Assembly (NCBI GenBank): GCA_027886175.1
Contig: JAJNNQ010000028.1
Span: forward strand, 1,755,001 to 1,819,000
Direction of reading: 5' to 3'
Source of the DNA: Phylloscopus collybita
Taxonomy: Eukaryota; Chordata; Aves; Passeriformes; Phylloscopidae
DNA: 64,000 bases
Below, in pieces: positions 22,001-36,300 of this stretch. The translations under genes were made by a program, and so were the position numbers. How positions within the stretch are numbered: the first letter of the stretch is position 1; each line of letters begins with the position of its first letter. The notes below the pieces were generated by a model that worked only from the letters and a program-made list of their open reading frames with translations, had not been told where the DNA came from and ran no database searches.

Positions 22001-25000
22001 GGACAGAATGGGATTAAGGTCCCTTCCAAGCCCAGCCAGGCTGGGGCTCAGCCCTGGGCGCTGCTGTTCTCCCAAACTGGATGAACGTGCTCCCAACGCC
22101 TGTGGGAGCTGAGCCTAAACCCTGCCAGGCCTGCCTGGGCTCAGGAGCTCCTGCTGGCCCAAGGCACAGCCCAGCCACCTCCTCCTCCTCCACATCCAGA
22201 GCTGTTCTCCAGCAGGGGAAGAGGCAAGTGCTAATTAAAACTCAGCAGCCCTTGACACACACACACACACACACACACACGCCTTTCCCTGAGTTTGATG
22301 ACAGCTCCCAAGGCTTCCAGAGGTATTTTTGACCATAAATAGCCCCTTGCTCCCTGCCTGGCCTGGGATGTGCTCCAGAAGCAGCTCAGCCCAGCAGGAC
22401 CCTGAGCTCCCTGGGCCAGCAGGGAATGCTCTCCGTGCCCTGGGAGCTTCCACCCAGGTGCTGCCGAGGCATCTGCTGCGAGCTGTGCTCCCAGAGCCTG
22501 TGGGACAGCCAGGGCACAGAGTGCAGCCTCCAGAGAGGGCATTTCCCCTTCTCTTTGGCCTTTGTGGTCATTGCTCTTGGAGCTTCTGAGCTGGGATTTC
22601 CTTCACTTCTCCTTGGGTTTCCTTTCTTCCCCCACTCAGCCGAGGTTCTCTCTGCGGTGGCTTTCGTGCTCTGCTTTCAAGTGTGGGAGCATTTCAAATG
22701 TGGGGTTTTCCTTCCCTTTCTCTGATGAGCCTTTCAAAAGCTTCTTTTTTGGGGTTTTTGTTTGTTTTTGGGGTTGGTTTTTTTTTGGTATTAACTTAGC
22801 CCTGCTACCACTGGCCTGTCCAGGCTTTCTCTTGGAGGCAGGAGGTGTCTTTGGGATGCTTTGGGTTGGAAGGGACTTTAAAACTCATCCCATTCCATGG
22901 GCAGGGACACCTCCCACTGTCCCAGACTGCTCCAAGCCCTGTCCAACCTTGGACACTTCCAGGGATGGGGCAGCCACAGCATCCTTGGGAAGCAGTGCCA
23001 GGCCCTCAGCGCCCCATCAGCAAAGCAGGGAATTCCTGTGGGAGGGATTTGGCAGCCTCAGCCTCAGAGCTCCTTATCTGTACACAGGAATTTGGACTGG
23101 AAAGTCGAGGGATTTTGCTGATTCCTGCCAGCCTGGAGCCTCCTGCCAACCTCTGTCCCACAGCACCTGATGTTTCTGTATTAACATTAACCCGGGCTGG
23201 ATTCCCCTGGGTTTATCTTTCCACATTAATCTGCTCCCCAGGCCGGATTTGCTGGGGCGTGGGGTGACATCCTCCTTCCAGCTCTGCTTCCAGCCAGGAT
23301 CCATCCTCCAGGAGCATCCCCCTCCCTGGCTGCCCTGCAGCTCTGGGATGGCTGTTCTGGTGATGTGTTTGCAGATCCACAGGGGAAAAAAGGAGGCTCA
23401 GGGGAGATCCCATTCCTCCTCTGCACAGCTCCCTGGAAAGGGCAGGGCTCGGCCTGCCAGGGAATGAGGGAGGGAGCGGCCTCAGTCAGGCTGAAATTTG
23501 ATATTCATGCAAATTTTTCCATGGAAAAGGCTGTCAAGGCATTGGAGCAGGCTGCCCAGGGCAGTCCCCATCCCTGAAGTGTTCAAAAACCACGGGGATG
23601 TGGCACTTGGGGACACAGCGGTGAACCTGGTGCTGGGCTGGGCTCGGGGGGTCTTCAAGCTCTTTTCCAACCATAATTCCAGGTGGAAAGCACAGGCTGA
23701 GTGTCCCCAAAGCTCTTGGAGACAGGGATGAGGTGCCAGTGCATCCCCTCAGGCCTGGCTGGACACTCACAGAGGCAGCTCAGGGGAAAAGCTGCAGCCA
23801 GGATGTTTTCCTGTGGATTCCCTCTCCTTTTCCTGGGTGATTTGGCATCAAAACCCCGTCCCTGCTTTGGCTGGTTAATCATTGTTGGAGCTGAGCAGCC
23901 CCAGAACCAAGCAGGTTTCGTTTTTCAAGGATTGTTTCTCTCCAGAATTTCCAATAAATTGGCTTTCCCCCCGCCCCCCCCCCCCCATTTAAGGTTCCTA
24001 AAAACAACCTTTTTAAAGTTGTTTTTGCAGCTGTTGGGCTCTGACAGTAATGGGAGCTTCGATTCCTGGAAGGCAGAGGCAGAAAACAGAGCAGGGGAAC
24101 TCCAGGCTCTCTGTATCCTGCTCCCTTTGCTCCCTGATGTCAGCCAGGGAAAGTGTTATCCTGTGCTTGCAGCTGGGGGAATCTGGGATGAGGGAAGGAA
24201 GGATCCGTGACTCAGGCCTGGGGGGGGGTGGGTCATGTGGCCCTGGGATGCTGGATCCACGTCATCTGCCTGAAATTGTGGATTTGGGATGCTGGATCCA
24301 CGTCATCTGCCTGAAATTGTGGATTTGGGATGCTGGATCCATGTTATCTGTCTGAAATTGTGGATTTGGGATGCTGGATCCATGTCATCTGCCTGAAATC
24401 GTGGATTTTGGATGCTGGATCCATGTCATCTGCCTGAAATCATGGATTTGGGATGCTGGATCCATGTCATCTGCCTGAAATCATGATTTGGGATGCTGGA
24501 TCCACATCATCTGCCTGAAATCATGAATTTGGGATGCTGGATCCACGTCATCTGCCTGAAATCGTGGATTTGGGATGCTGGATCCATGTCATCTGCCTGA
24601 AATTGTGGATTTGGGATGCTGGATCCATGTCATCTGCCTGAAATCATGATTTGGGATGCTGGATCCACATCATCTGCCTGAAATCATGGATTTGGGATGC
24701 TGGATCCACATCATCTGCCTGAAATCATGATTTGGGATGCTGGATCCACATCATCTGCCTGAAATCATGATTTGGGATGCTGGATCCATGTTATCTGCCT
24801 GAAATCATGATTTGGGATGCTGGATCCATGTCATCTGCCTGAAATCATGGATTTGGGATGCTGGATCCATGTTATCTGCCTGAAATTGTGGATTTGGGAT
24901 GCTGGATCCACGTCATCTGTCTGAAATTGTGGATTTGGGATGCTGGATCCATGTTATCTGCCTGAAATCATGGATTTGGGATGCTGGATCCATGTTATCT

Positions 25001-27314
25001 GCCTGAAATTGTGGATTTGGGATGCTGGATCCATGTTATCTGCCTGAAATCATGATTTGGGATGCTGGATCCATGTCATCTGCCTGAAATCATGGATTTG
25101 GGATGCTGGATCCACATCATCTGCCTGAAATCATGGATTTGGGATGCTGGATCCACATCATCTGCCTGAAATCATGATTTGGGATGCTGGATCCATGTTA
25201 TCTGCCTGAAATCGTGGATTTGGGATGCTGGATCCACATCATCTGCCTGAAATCATGATTTGGGATGCTGGATCCACGTTATGTGCCTGAAATCATGGAT
25301 TTGGGATGCTGGATCCACATCATCTGCCTGAAATCGTGGATTTATCCAGCTGACTGCACAGGGGAGGGTCCCTGGATGCAGCGGAAGGAAATCCTTCCTC
25401 CCCCTTTTCCCTGCCACTGCTTTCCTCCTGGGAAAGAGCAAAATGGGGATGAGCTCAGCCTTGTAAAAGCTGATTCATTCCTTTAGCACATTTTGTTGTT
25501 TTTATTTTTTTTTTTTTCTTTCCTTCTTCCTCCTCTCCCCCGTGCCCGCATATGCCAGTGCCTTTTGCCAGAGCTCCCAGCTCCATCCCTCTGGGAATGC
25601 TGGAGACTGAGGAGGGAGCAGGGCAGCTCCTCCTGCCTGAGACTGCAGAAATCCCAGCCCCAAAATCCAACCTGCCCTTGGTGGGGAGGGAGTTGGTTCC
25701 CGCTGGGATGTGAGGAACTGATCCTGCAGTGTCCCTGCTGCTCTCCCTCCCTGGGGCAGGCTGGAGAGCTGCTGCAAAAAGCCCAGAAATAAAACAAATC
25801 CCTGATTTGCTGAGGGTTTGGGCTGCGTAATTCCAGCTGAACTCGTTCACCTGGAGCCTCAGCGCCGCCTGCCAGGCCTGCTGCTGTTTCATAAGACTCC
25901 GAGGTCGCTGTCCCTGCTCCTGCCCAGCCCTGCCCTGCAGGGTTAATCCAGGCTGGGCTGTGATGCCCAGAGTGGGAGCAGGCAGGAGGCTGAGCCTGGC
26001 TTTTCCTGCAGCTCTGCTCCCTCCCAGCTGTGCCATGGCCGTGCCCCAGCCTTCCTCCCTGGATCAGATGGGAAAGATCCAGGTCCTGGGCTTGGGAAAG
26101 CCCCACAGCATCCCAGAGCTTCCCTTTTCCTAAGCTGCTCCATGTCAGGACTTTAGTGCAGGATCCAGCCCCATATTGGCCTCTCCCTGTGATGATAAAA
26201 GTGATAATTAATTTTTTTTTTTCCCGGGTTTCCTGTTCCCCTCAGCCCCATCCCTTCAGTCAGCAGATCCCGTGGCTTTCAGGCAAGGTTCCTCTGGCAG
26301 GAAAGGGCCGTGCCTGGCCCAGGCTCAGGGGTGAAGCAGTGCTGGGGGTTCCTCTCCTGCTTTTGGGGCTGGGAGGGCCTGGAGGTGTCCTGCTCCTCTT
26401 GCATTGGATGGAGAATCCACCAGGAGAGTTTGGATTGCTCCAAGAAAAGCCTTGTAACCCCCCCCCCTCTCCTTCCAGCCTTGCCACCAATAGCTAATTA
26501 ATAGAACCAGTCCTTTTAAAGCCACTGGGAATTTTAGGATCTCCTAATGCCTGGCTATTAATAAAGTTCATGGTACTGTCACTAATTAAATTGCTTTTCT
26601 GCTACAAAGAAAAAAAAAAATGAGTTAAACATCTCCATAATGAAATTCTGTCTTTGAGACAGAAGGTTAAATTTGCATGATTAAAGCTTTAAAGGGCTTT
26701 TCCTAATTGAGAAAATGCTTCATAATTCATCCCAGAGCCTGAAAACCTGGCTGCACCCCCTGGCTGGGCCAGCCTGTTCTCCAGTGATAATTTATTAACC
26801 CCTTTCCTGACCAGCTCTGGGTTTGGCATCCCAGGATTAGCTGCATTTCCACTTAATTCTGCCACTTCCATGACGAAAAAGGCAGAAAAAGGGTAAACAA
26901 TTACCTGCACCCAAAGCAAATCCACTACAGGAGCAGGTGCTGGGTTTATGATTTTGGTTGTTTTTTTTTTTTCCCCTCTGATTTTCCTCCCTGGATTAGG
27001 AACCATCTCGTTTGCTGCTGACGTGTGCCCGTGGTTCCCAGGGAGCAGGGGCAGCACAAATCCCGGAGTGCCAGATGTTGGAGGAGCTCTTGTCCCAGTA
27101 AAGCTCCTCCTGATTGCACTGGGGGAGCTCTAAAGGGCAAAGGCTCTGGGGCTTTTTGTGCCTGCCTGGGATAAAACATCATCCAAATATCTCCCAGGAT
27201 TTCTGAGCCACCTCTGGCTCTGCCTGCAGGGCGGGGAAGTGATGCCAAGTGATGGAGAGGGGGTTTTATCCCCTTTAAAGCATTCCAAAATGACTCCAAG
27301 TGTGTAGTGAGGGG

Positions 27315-27346
<32 letters not shown>

Positions 27347-30300
27347 ACCAAAAAAAAAACCAAAAAAAAAAAAAAAACCCACAAAGAAACAAACATAAAA
27401 AAACAAACCAAAAACAAACAAACAAAAAACCCCAAAAAACACCAAAAAAAACCCAACCAAAAAAACCCCAAAACAAACAAAAAACACAAAAAAACCAAAA
27501 CAAAACAAAAAACAAACGGATTCAGCAGTACAGGCTGGAAGCTGACAGAGCCCCTGCGAGGGGAAGTGAGGCTGTTAAAGATCCACAAGGACACAGACTC
27601 CGTTTATTTCTGGGAATTTCTTCCCTTTTATGCTGTTCTACAGAGAACCACCCAAGGGGTGGAGGAAAGACAAACTTCTTCAATCACATTGGTCAAACCA
27701 GAGGGACATCAAGGAGAAGTTCCTCCCAGGGAAAGCAATGCAAACACAGGTTACAGTCAGGAAAACAGAAAACTCTCTGGGAAAAGAGTTTCAGAGAAAC
27801 CCAAACATCTCAGGCACCAACCAGGGCTACAACAACTGACACAGACTCTGACTTCAGCAGGCTGACAGTGACTCTGTTTATTTCCTGGGAATTTCTTCGC
27901 TTTTATGCTGTTCTGCAGAGAACCACCCAATGGGTGGAAGAAAGACAAACTCCTTCCATCACATTGGTCAAACCAGAGGGACATCAAGAAGTCCCTCCTA
28001 GGTTACAGTCAGGAGAACGTGTCTCATGTTGACAGAAAGAATTTCAGAAACTCTGGGAAAAAGAGTTTCAGAGAAACCAGAACATCTCAGGCACCAGCCA
28101 GGGCTGCAGGGAAGGTGCAGAGCTCCGGAGGAGCTGCTGCAGGGCTTCCATCCGACGCCGGCCCCGCGTGCTCCTGGCAGCCTGAGGGACCCTTGGGCTC
28201 TCTCCTTCCCGCTCTCCCTTCCCTTAGCACGCCCTGCTCTGCTCCGATAGCCACGGAGCCTTTCCTCGAATTCCAAGGAGCGAGGGAAAGGCGTGTTTGC
28301 AGTGTCCTCAGAGCCCCTTTGATGTCCCTGCACGCCGGGTGGAACGGGCTCTGCACGGGGGGCTCTCCCACCCAAGCCCCAGCCAGGAAGAGGAGTTTGC
28401 TTTCCTTTGGGTATTTTTGGTTTTTTTGTTTTTTTTTTTTTATCTCCCTGATGGCTGCAGAGCCGTGTCCCAGCAGCTCTCTGTGTCCCAGCAGCCTGCC
28501 TTGCTCCCTTCACCCTGCAGATCCCGAGGTTTTCTGTCTCCTTCCCAGCTCCTCCAGAGTCTCTTGCCTCCTGCTGTATCCTTGCTTCGGGTGATCCCAG
28601 CACCTCAGGGAGGTGCTTTTTCCCAGGGGTTTACAGGTGTCTTACACCCTCCTTTCCCTCTTTTTCCCCTCGTTTTTTGGGAAATCCCTCAGAGCGCCGT
28701 GTGGGCCGACCCTCCAAGCGCTGACTGCAGGCCAAGGCTGCTGGGTGCCCCTCCTGAAGCTTTGCAGCTGGGGAAAAACGAAGATTTTGTAATTCCAAGG
28801 AGTCACTTCTAATGCTTTGCACTTTTCTATCCTGTCTGAGGAGCAGCTCCAGAGCAGCTCCAAGTCTCCAGGGCGAGGAGCTGCTGCCTTTGCTCCCCGG
28901 GGTGCTGGGGCCGGGTGGAGCTGCCGAGCTCAGCAGCTCTGGAGGAGCCAGGCTGTGATTCACTGGGATGGGACACGGGGAGGCTGTGCAGGAAGTCGGG
29001 ATGCAAGGCCACTATTCCACGTTTGCCCTCGCTTTAGTGAACTTCCTCTCAGCTGCTGAAGTCACTGGAAGCGTGTGAGGGGAAATCATTGCTGGGAGAG
29101 AGGAGCTGCTGCTGCTGCTGCTTCCTTACGTCTTCGTGCTTTCCCTGGAACTTGACCCAATTCCGTGATTTTTTTTTTTTTTTTTTTTATTTTTATTATT
29201 ATTTTTTAATTTTTTTTCCCCAGCTGAATAGAAATCGTGTCTGGTTTGGTTCAGAGCGTGTGAGAAATAGTAACAAGAGAAAACAGGATGCAAATGGCTG
29301 TTGGGGGGGGGGGGGTGCCCCCATCCCTCCAGCAAGGCTCCTATGGAAACTTTCATCCTTTGGGATGAGTCTGCTCTGGGGGGCAGGGTGGTGCCCCCTC
29401 TGTCTCCTGCTGGAAAAAAAAAGGAGCCGGGAGATGTTCCTGATGAGCAGAGAGCCTGCTCAGCAGGGATCACAGCCAGGGTTTGAGCTCTGCCCTGCAG
29501 CCCAGGAGAGGAGGAATCCCCAAAGCCGGGCAGGAGCAGCTGCACTGCGGAGCATCCTCCGGGTGCCCTTGGCTGGCCCGGTGCTGCCACCGGCCCCGCT
29601 GGCTGCTGCCGAAATCCTGGGTTTGCCTTTAATTCCTGCTGTCCTCATTCCTGCAGCCCATCTGCTGGATGGAGATGAGTCACCCGATGCTGAGGAGGAG
29701 GAGGAGGAGGAGGAGGGCTGGCAGGTGGCTCCTGGAAAGCCGCCTGTGCAGCTCTTCCCCGCGGTTTCCATAGGATAAGATTACGAGCCGAGGTCACTGG
29801 GAAGCCTTTCCTCCTCGGCAGAGGGAAGGGAAGGAGCTGTTCATTGTTCCAGGCTGACCTTCCTGCTCCAGATCAAGGAATTCCTGTGGCGCCGTGGGGA
29901 GGGGAGAGATCCCGGTCTCAGCTGCTGAGGGGGTGGGAAGCTCGGGCTGTTCCGGGACACGTTTTCCCTGCTCACGTGTCTGGAGGCAGCCGAGCACCTC
30001 AAGTGCCTTTGGCACGAGTCTTTTCCAAAGCCAGCAATTCCATGATTCCATCATGGGAGCTCATCCCTGGCACTTTGGGTGTGAGGCTCAGCCAGGACTG
30101 GTGAAAGATGGGAATGGGAAAAAGGCAGGGAAGGAACTGCAGGAGAAGGCTGGGAGTTGGATAACAGAGGGGAAATGTTCCTGGGAGCTGTTTGTTCAGG
30201 AAGGTCGGACAATGGAGTGGCCAGAGGAGTGTCCAGGTTGGCCCCAGGGAGGTCAGATCCCTAGGGGTGACCTTGGGAGCCAGCAGCAGGGTGTGCTCGG

Positions 30301-33300
30301 GGACAGCTCCGGCTGCTGTTCCTCCTGCTCCGGTTTGCCAGTAGGGGATGTGAGAAATCCCAGGAGCACAGAGTGGTTTGGGTTTGGAAGGGACCTTGAA
30401 AGTCATGGAGTCCCACCCTGCCACGGGCAGGGACACCTTGGACTGTCCCAGGCTGCTCCAAGCCCCGTCCAGCTTGGCCTTGGACACTGCCAGGGATGGG
30501 GCAGCCATTGGGAACTTGGGGATGTGCCTCCCTCTTCCAAGGCTGGAGGTGATTGTTCCTCCCCTGCTCGGCACAGTAAACACTGGGATCTGTTTTCTTC
30601 TGCTCAAAGTAGGTCAGGAGTTGCTCAGATCGGTGTGAGCTGTGCTGTGGGTGTGCCCAGCCTGCCCCAGCCCGGCTGCCTGCTCTGGGCATGGCATCAG
30701 GGATCCTGGGATCCTGGGATCCTGGGATCCTGGGATCCTGGATGGGCTGAGCCCAGCAGAGCTGGGATCCTGGGATCCTGGGATGGGCTGAGCCCAGCAG
30801 AGCTGGGATCCTGGGATCCTGGGATGGGCTGAGCTCAACAGAGCTGGGATCCTGGATGGGCTGAGCCCAGCAGAGCTGAGATCCTAGGATCCTGGATGGG
30901 CTGAGCTCAGCAGAGCTGGGATCCTGGGATGGGCTGAGCCCAGCAGAGCTGAGATCCTAGGATCCTGGATGGGCTGAGCTCAGCAGAGCTGGGATCCTGG
31001 GATCCTGGGATGGGCTGAGCCCAGCAGAGCTGAGATCCTGGGATCCTGGGATCCTGGATGGGCTGAGCCCAGCAGAGCTGGGATCCTGGGATCCTGGGAT
31101 CCTGGATGGGCTGAGCCCAGCAGAGCTGGGATCCTGGGATCCTGGATGGGCTGAGCCCAGCAGAGCTGGGATCCTGGGATCCTGGATGGGCTGAGCTCAG
31201 CAGAGCCGGGATCCTGGGATCCTGGATGGGCTGAGCCCAGCAGAGCCGGGATCCTGGGATCCTGGGTGGGCTGAGCCCAGCAGAGCTGAGATCCTGGGAT
31301 CCTGAGATGGGCTGAGCCCAGCAGAGCTGGGATCCTGGGATCCTGGATGGGCTGAGCTCAGCAGAGCTGGGCAGTCCCAGCTGGGGAATTCCTGCATCAT
31401 TCCACATGCAGAGGTGGGACAGATGTGGAGAGAAAAAAAAAAAGTGATTTTTTTTGGCCTGCACCATCAGCAAAATCCCTGACAAACCTGGAAAGGGGCC
31501 AGCAGCCAGACTTCCCCAGCTGGGGAGCTCCTCGAAAGCTGGAGAAGGGCAGATTCCAGCACATCCACCCTGAAGGGTCTCATCTGCCCAGCTCAGCCAT
31601 GAGGGAGCCTAAGTTGGTGTTATTTTCTGCTAATCACCAGCTCCCCCACGGGATTTCACAGAACCTCATTTTAATATTTTGCTCTCCAGCCTTTAAATAT
31701 TTTAAAACGGAAAATTATCCCTAATTCCCTCAGCCTCGAGCAAGCAAAACACAGCAAGAGAAACCCAAAAATCAAGGGTTGGTTTGTTTTTTTTTAAACT
31801 CGCTTTCTTTTTTTTTTTCCCGTCGCAGTCAGCCCTATTTATAACACATCAAACATTTGCCATCCTTGCAATCAAAACAGTTCCCTACAGTCAACTGAAA
31901 ACCTTGTTCAGGCAGACTCTGGGGGTATCAAAGCCTTCCTCTTCCTCCCCTCCACCCTCCTAAAAGCAAGTTCCCCTCAAGAAAGGTGCCAGCAGCCAAA
32001 CAAACAAAAATACAGTACAAACACAAAGTAGAAAAATGCAGTACAAACACAAAGTAGAAAAATGCAGTACAAACACAAAGTAGAAAAATGCAGTACAAAA
32101 TACAAAGTACAAAAATGCAATACAAAATACAAAAATACAAAAAAAAAACCAAAAAAAAACCAAAAAAAACAAACAAACAAAACAAAACAAAAAAAAAAAA
32201 AAAACACCAAAATACAAAACCAAACCCACAGATGAGCAGAGCAGCAGCTCTGCCCTGGCTCCCTTCATCCCAGCCCGAGGGGGGGAAAATCCAGCCCACA
32301 AACCCAGGGGGGAAAAAGGGGTTGGGAATGTTTTGAACCCTCAAAGCTCAGCACAGACACACAGGAGGAGGAGGAGTTAAGGAAAACCAGGGTTAACTGG
32401 GATGGCAGCTTCACCCACTGCTCCCAAAATCTCTCCCAACCCTCCACTCTCCTGAATTCACCCAGGCAACACTCCAGCCCAAACTCCCGGGAGCTGGGAG
32501 TGGCTGCAGCCTTCCCGTGTTCCTTTTCCCAGCCTGGCTGCCAGGAGAGAGCCCCTGTGCATCCCTCCTTTCCCCCTCTCCGTGCACACACACAGCATTC
32601 CTGCCTCTCCCCTGGCCACCCTGGCTCTGCAGCAGCTCATTCCAACAAGGGCTCTTTCATTCCTTGAGATCTTCCCCCACGGTAGGGTTGGGCACGAGGT
32701 GGGGAAGTCGGGGTTGTTCCCATTCCCACGCCCCTGCCAAGGAATCCGAAGGAATCCCCCCCCCCCGTGAGCTCCAGGATGAAGCTGGAGCAGCCTTGGG
32801 TGGAGAGGGCCCTGTGTGCTGTCCCTGTGGATGAGCTCTTGCCAAGGATCAGCCTGGCTGGGTGCTGAGTTCCTGCTCCCCAGGGATCCGAGGCATTTCC
32901 CTGTGCTCTGAGCTCAGCTTGGAGCTCCCTGGAGCTGCTGTTCCTCCTGCTCTGGTTGAAATCCCTGGAGCAGAGTGGTTTGGGTTGGAAGGGACCCTCC
33001 CTGCACCCCCAAGGCACCTCCCTGTGCTCAGCTTGGAGCTCTCTGGAGCTGTTGTCCCTCCTGCTCTGGTTGAAATGCCAGGAGCAGAGTGGTTTGGGTT
33101 GGAAGGGACCCTCCCTGTGCTCTCAGCTCAGCTTGGAGCTCCCTGGAGCTGCTGTTCCTCCTGCTCTGGTTGAAATCCCAGGGTTTGGGTTGGAAGGGAC
33201 CCTCCCTGTGCTCTCAGCTCAGCTTGGAGCTCTCTGGAGCTGCTGCTCCTCCTGCTCTGGTTGAAATCCCTGGAGCAGAGTGGTTTGGGTTGGAAGGGAC

Positions 33301-36300
33301 CCTCCCTGCACCCCCAAGGCACCTCCCCGTGCTCAGCTTGGAGCTCTCTGGAGCTGTTGTTCCTCCTGCTCTGGTTGAAATCCCAGGGTTTGGGTTGGAA
33401 GGGACCCTCCCTGTGCTCTCAGCTCGGCTTGGAGCTCCCTGGAGCTGCTGTTCCTCCTGCTCTGGTTTGCCAGCAGGAGATGTGAGAAATGCCAGGAGCA
33501 GAGTGGTTTGGGTTGGAAGGGACCCTCCCTGCACCCCCAAGGCACCTCCCTGTGCTCAGCTTGGAGCTCCCTGGAGCTGTTGTCCCTCCTGCTCTGGTTG
33601 AAATCCCAGGGTTTGGGTTGGAAGGGACTCTCCCTGTGCTCTGAGCTCAGGTTGGAGCTCCCTGGAGCTGCTGTTCCTCCTGCTCTGGTTGAAATCCCTG
33701 GAGCAGAGTGGTTTGGGTTGGAAGGGACCCTCCCTGTGCTCTCAGCTCAGCTTGGAGCTCTCTGGGGCACATTTGAGCTGCGTCCTTTCAGTCAAACACG
33801 GCTGGGAGGGAGGGGATGCCTTCCTGGCTCCTGCCTGAGCCCTCTCCTCCCTCCCAGGGAGGGCCCTGTGGGTGGAATTCCAGGTGAAATGCCAGCTGAG
33901 CTGCCAGGAGCAGCCAGCTGGGAGCAGATTGGATCTGCCCTGCCCCCTGTGCCACCCAGCTGCAGCGCCCTGGGCCAATATTTGCTCTGGGAAGTGTTTT
34001 GGCCCAAGGCTCCGAAGGGTGAACCCTTGGATGTGTCCCATCCACAAACCAGACTTGTTCTGCTCTTCCACTCCCCAGGCAATGTTTGGTTTGGTTTTTA
34101 ACCCTTTCCAGGGCTGCTGGTGCCATCCCTTCCCTGGATGGCAGGGAGGAAACAAAGCAGCACAAGTGTCTCTCAGCTCTGTTTGGAGCCAAGGGCTCAG
34201 TTTCACACTCAGCAAAATCCAAATGTCTTGTCTGGCTTCAGGAGAGGTTAGATCCCAGCTGGGGGCAACAGGGATGTATCCCAAGCCTTCTCCTAGGGAA
34301 TAAAAGTGCAGAAAAATCGTCAGCACATCCTGCAAAAAGCCCCAGAGCTGCTTCCCGGGGAAGGGCTGCTGGAATCTGCAGCGCCAGCATTCCTCCAACT
34401 GCCTTGCAGATCCCTTCAGCCAAGCAATGGGTGGATAAACCCTTCCTTCCTCCCTTCCTCCCTCCCTTCCTTCCTCCCTTCCTTCCTTCCTTCCTTCCTT
34501 CCTTCCTCCCTTCCTTCCTTCCTTCCTTCCTTCCTTCCTTCCTTCCTTCCTTCCTTCCTTCCTTCCTTCCTTCCTTCCTTCCTTCCTTCCTTCCTCCCTC
34601 CCTCCCTCCCTCCCTCCCTCCCTCCCTCCCTTCCATCCTTCCTCCCTCCCTTCCTTCCTTCCTTCCTTCCATGGATCCTGGAGAGGTCAGAGCTTCCCAG
34701 AGGAAGGCAGGCACTCCCTGCCCATCCTTCCCAGACCCTCTGGGGGCAGCACCATGGGATGCACGATGTGGCAACTTTGGGAATTTGGCTCCCAACGGCC
34801 TCGTGAGGCTCCAGGTTAAACAAGGAGCTCCTCCAGGCTCGTATCTGGGGGATCTGCGTTGGTTTCTTTCCCCTCCTGATGAGTTTGGGAACGTGGGGAT
34901 GTGGGGATGGAGTCCCTCCTCCTTTCCTCCTGTGCTGACACCTCCCAGTTTAATTAGAGCCAGCAGGGAGAGAACCTCAATCTTATTATTCCCTCCCAGC
35001 AGGGCAGCAGCAGCGTTTCTTGGGCGTCAAAAGGAGGATTAAATTAGTCTGGAAATGAGGGGGTTTTGCCTCTTTTCAGTTCTCTGGGCTCTCCAGAGGG
35101 TGTGCAGCCTCCGGGATCACTGTGGTGATGGATTCTGCCGGCGTGGCACGCAGCAGAGTCCTGGCAGGGGTTATTTACAGCTTCCCAGGCCACAAATCCA
35201 GGGAGAAAAAGTGGGAATGGAGCTGCTTGGGATGGCTGCAGCCTTCCCAGGTGTGTTAGGGAACAGGGCAGGCTGGCAGAGGCGCGACCTTGGAGGAAGG
35301 GATCCCTTGGTGGTGGCTGTGGGGCTCTTGGCAGGGCTCAGGGGTGGCAGCTGGGACAGAGCTGTGCCCTGCTGAGCTTGTCCTGGCAGGCCTGGCAGCT
35401 GCTCCTGGGAGGTTGTCCAGGCCCGAGGGAAAAGCCTGCCTGCCCAGCTCGGGGCTGGGCTGTGTGCTGGCATCCAAGGGAAGCAGAAATCACACTCGGA
35501 TGGGTTCTCCATCTGCCGGCAGCTGGGGGTGAGGAAATCCCCTGGGGCCGCTTCCGAGGGCTGGGCAGGCACGGCACGGCAGGGAGCAGGGATGGGGAAC
35601 AGGGATGGGGAACAGGGAACAGGGATGGGGAACAGGAATGGAGAGCAGGGAGCAGGGATTGGCCAGCCTGGCTCACTGTGGCTGTGTCCTGTGTCCCTTT
35701 TCAGAGGATTAAAGCAGGAGAGTGAAATCCAGAGCTGGGCAAACCAGGAGAGCTTTCTTTCCTTTTCTCTCTCCCTTTCCTTTCCTTTCCTTTCCTTTCC
35801 TTTCCTTTCCTTTCCTTTCCTTTCCTTTCCTTTCCTTTCCTTTCCTTTCCTTTCCTTTCCTTTCCTTTCCTTTCCTTTCCTTTCCTTTCCTTTCCTTTCC
35901 TTTCCTTTCCTTTCCTTCCCTTCCCTTCCCTTCCCTTCCCTTCCCTTCCCTTCCCTTCCCTTCCCTTCCCTTCCCTTCCCTTCCCTTCCCTTCCCTTCCC
36001 TTCCCTTCCCTTCCCTTCCCTTCCCTTCCCTTCCCTTCCCTTCCCTTCCCTTCCCTTCCCTTCCCTTCCCTTCCCTTCCCTTCCCCTGGATTGGTGGCCC
36101 TGGACCTGCAGAATTCCCCAAAGGGATCCTTCGCCCTCTTCCTCAGAAAACATCCAGCCCCATTTTGTATCCCCACGGGAGCAGGAGTGTTCCAGAGGAA
36201 GAAAGCCTCGATAAACATCAGATATTTGATGTTGGAGTAAACAAACCCGATTGTTCCTTCAGATCTGGAGCTTTCAGTACAAACAGGAGGAATCCTGCAG

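Noticed and set aside
24245..25343. CRISPR-like array of regular repeats
   Set aside because: The whole 41-bp unit repeats with no unique spacers, and the setting is a vertebrate intron.
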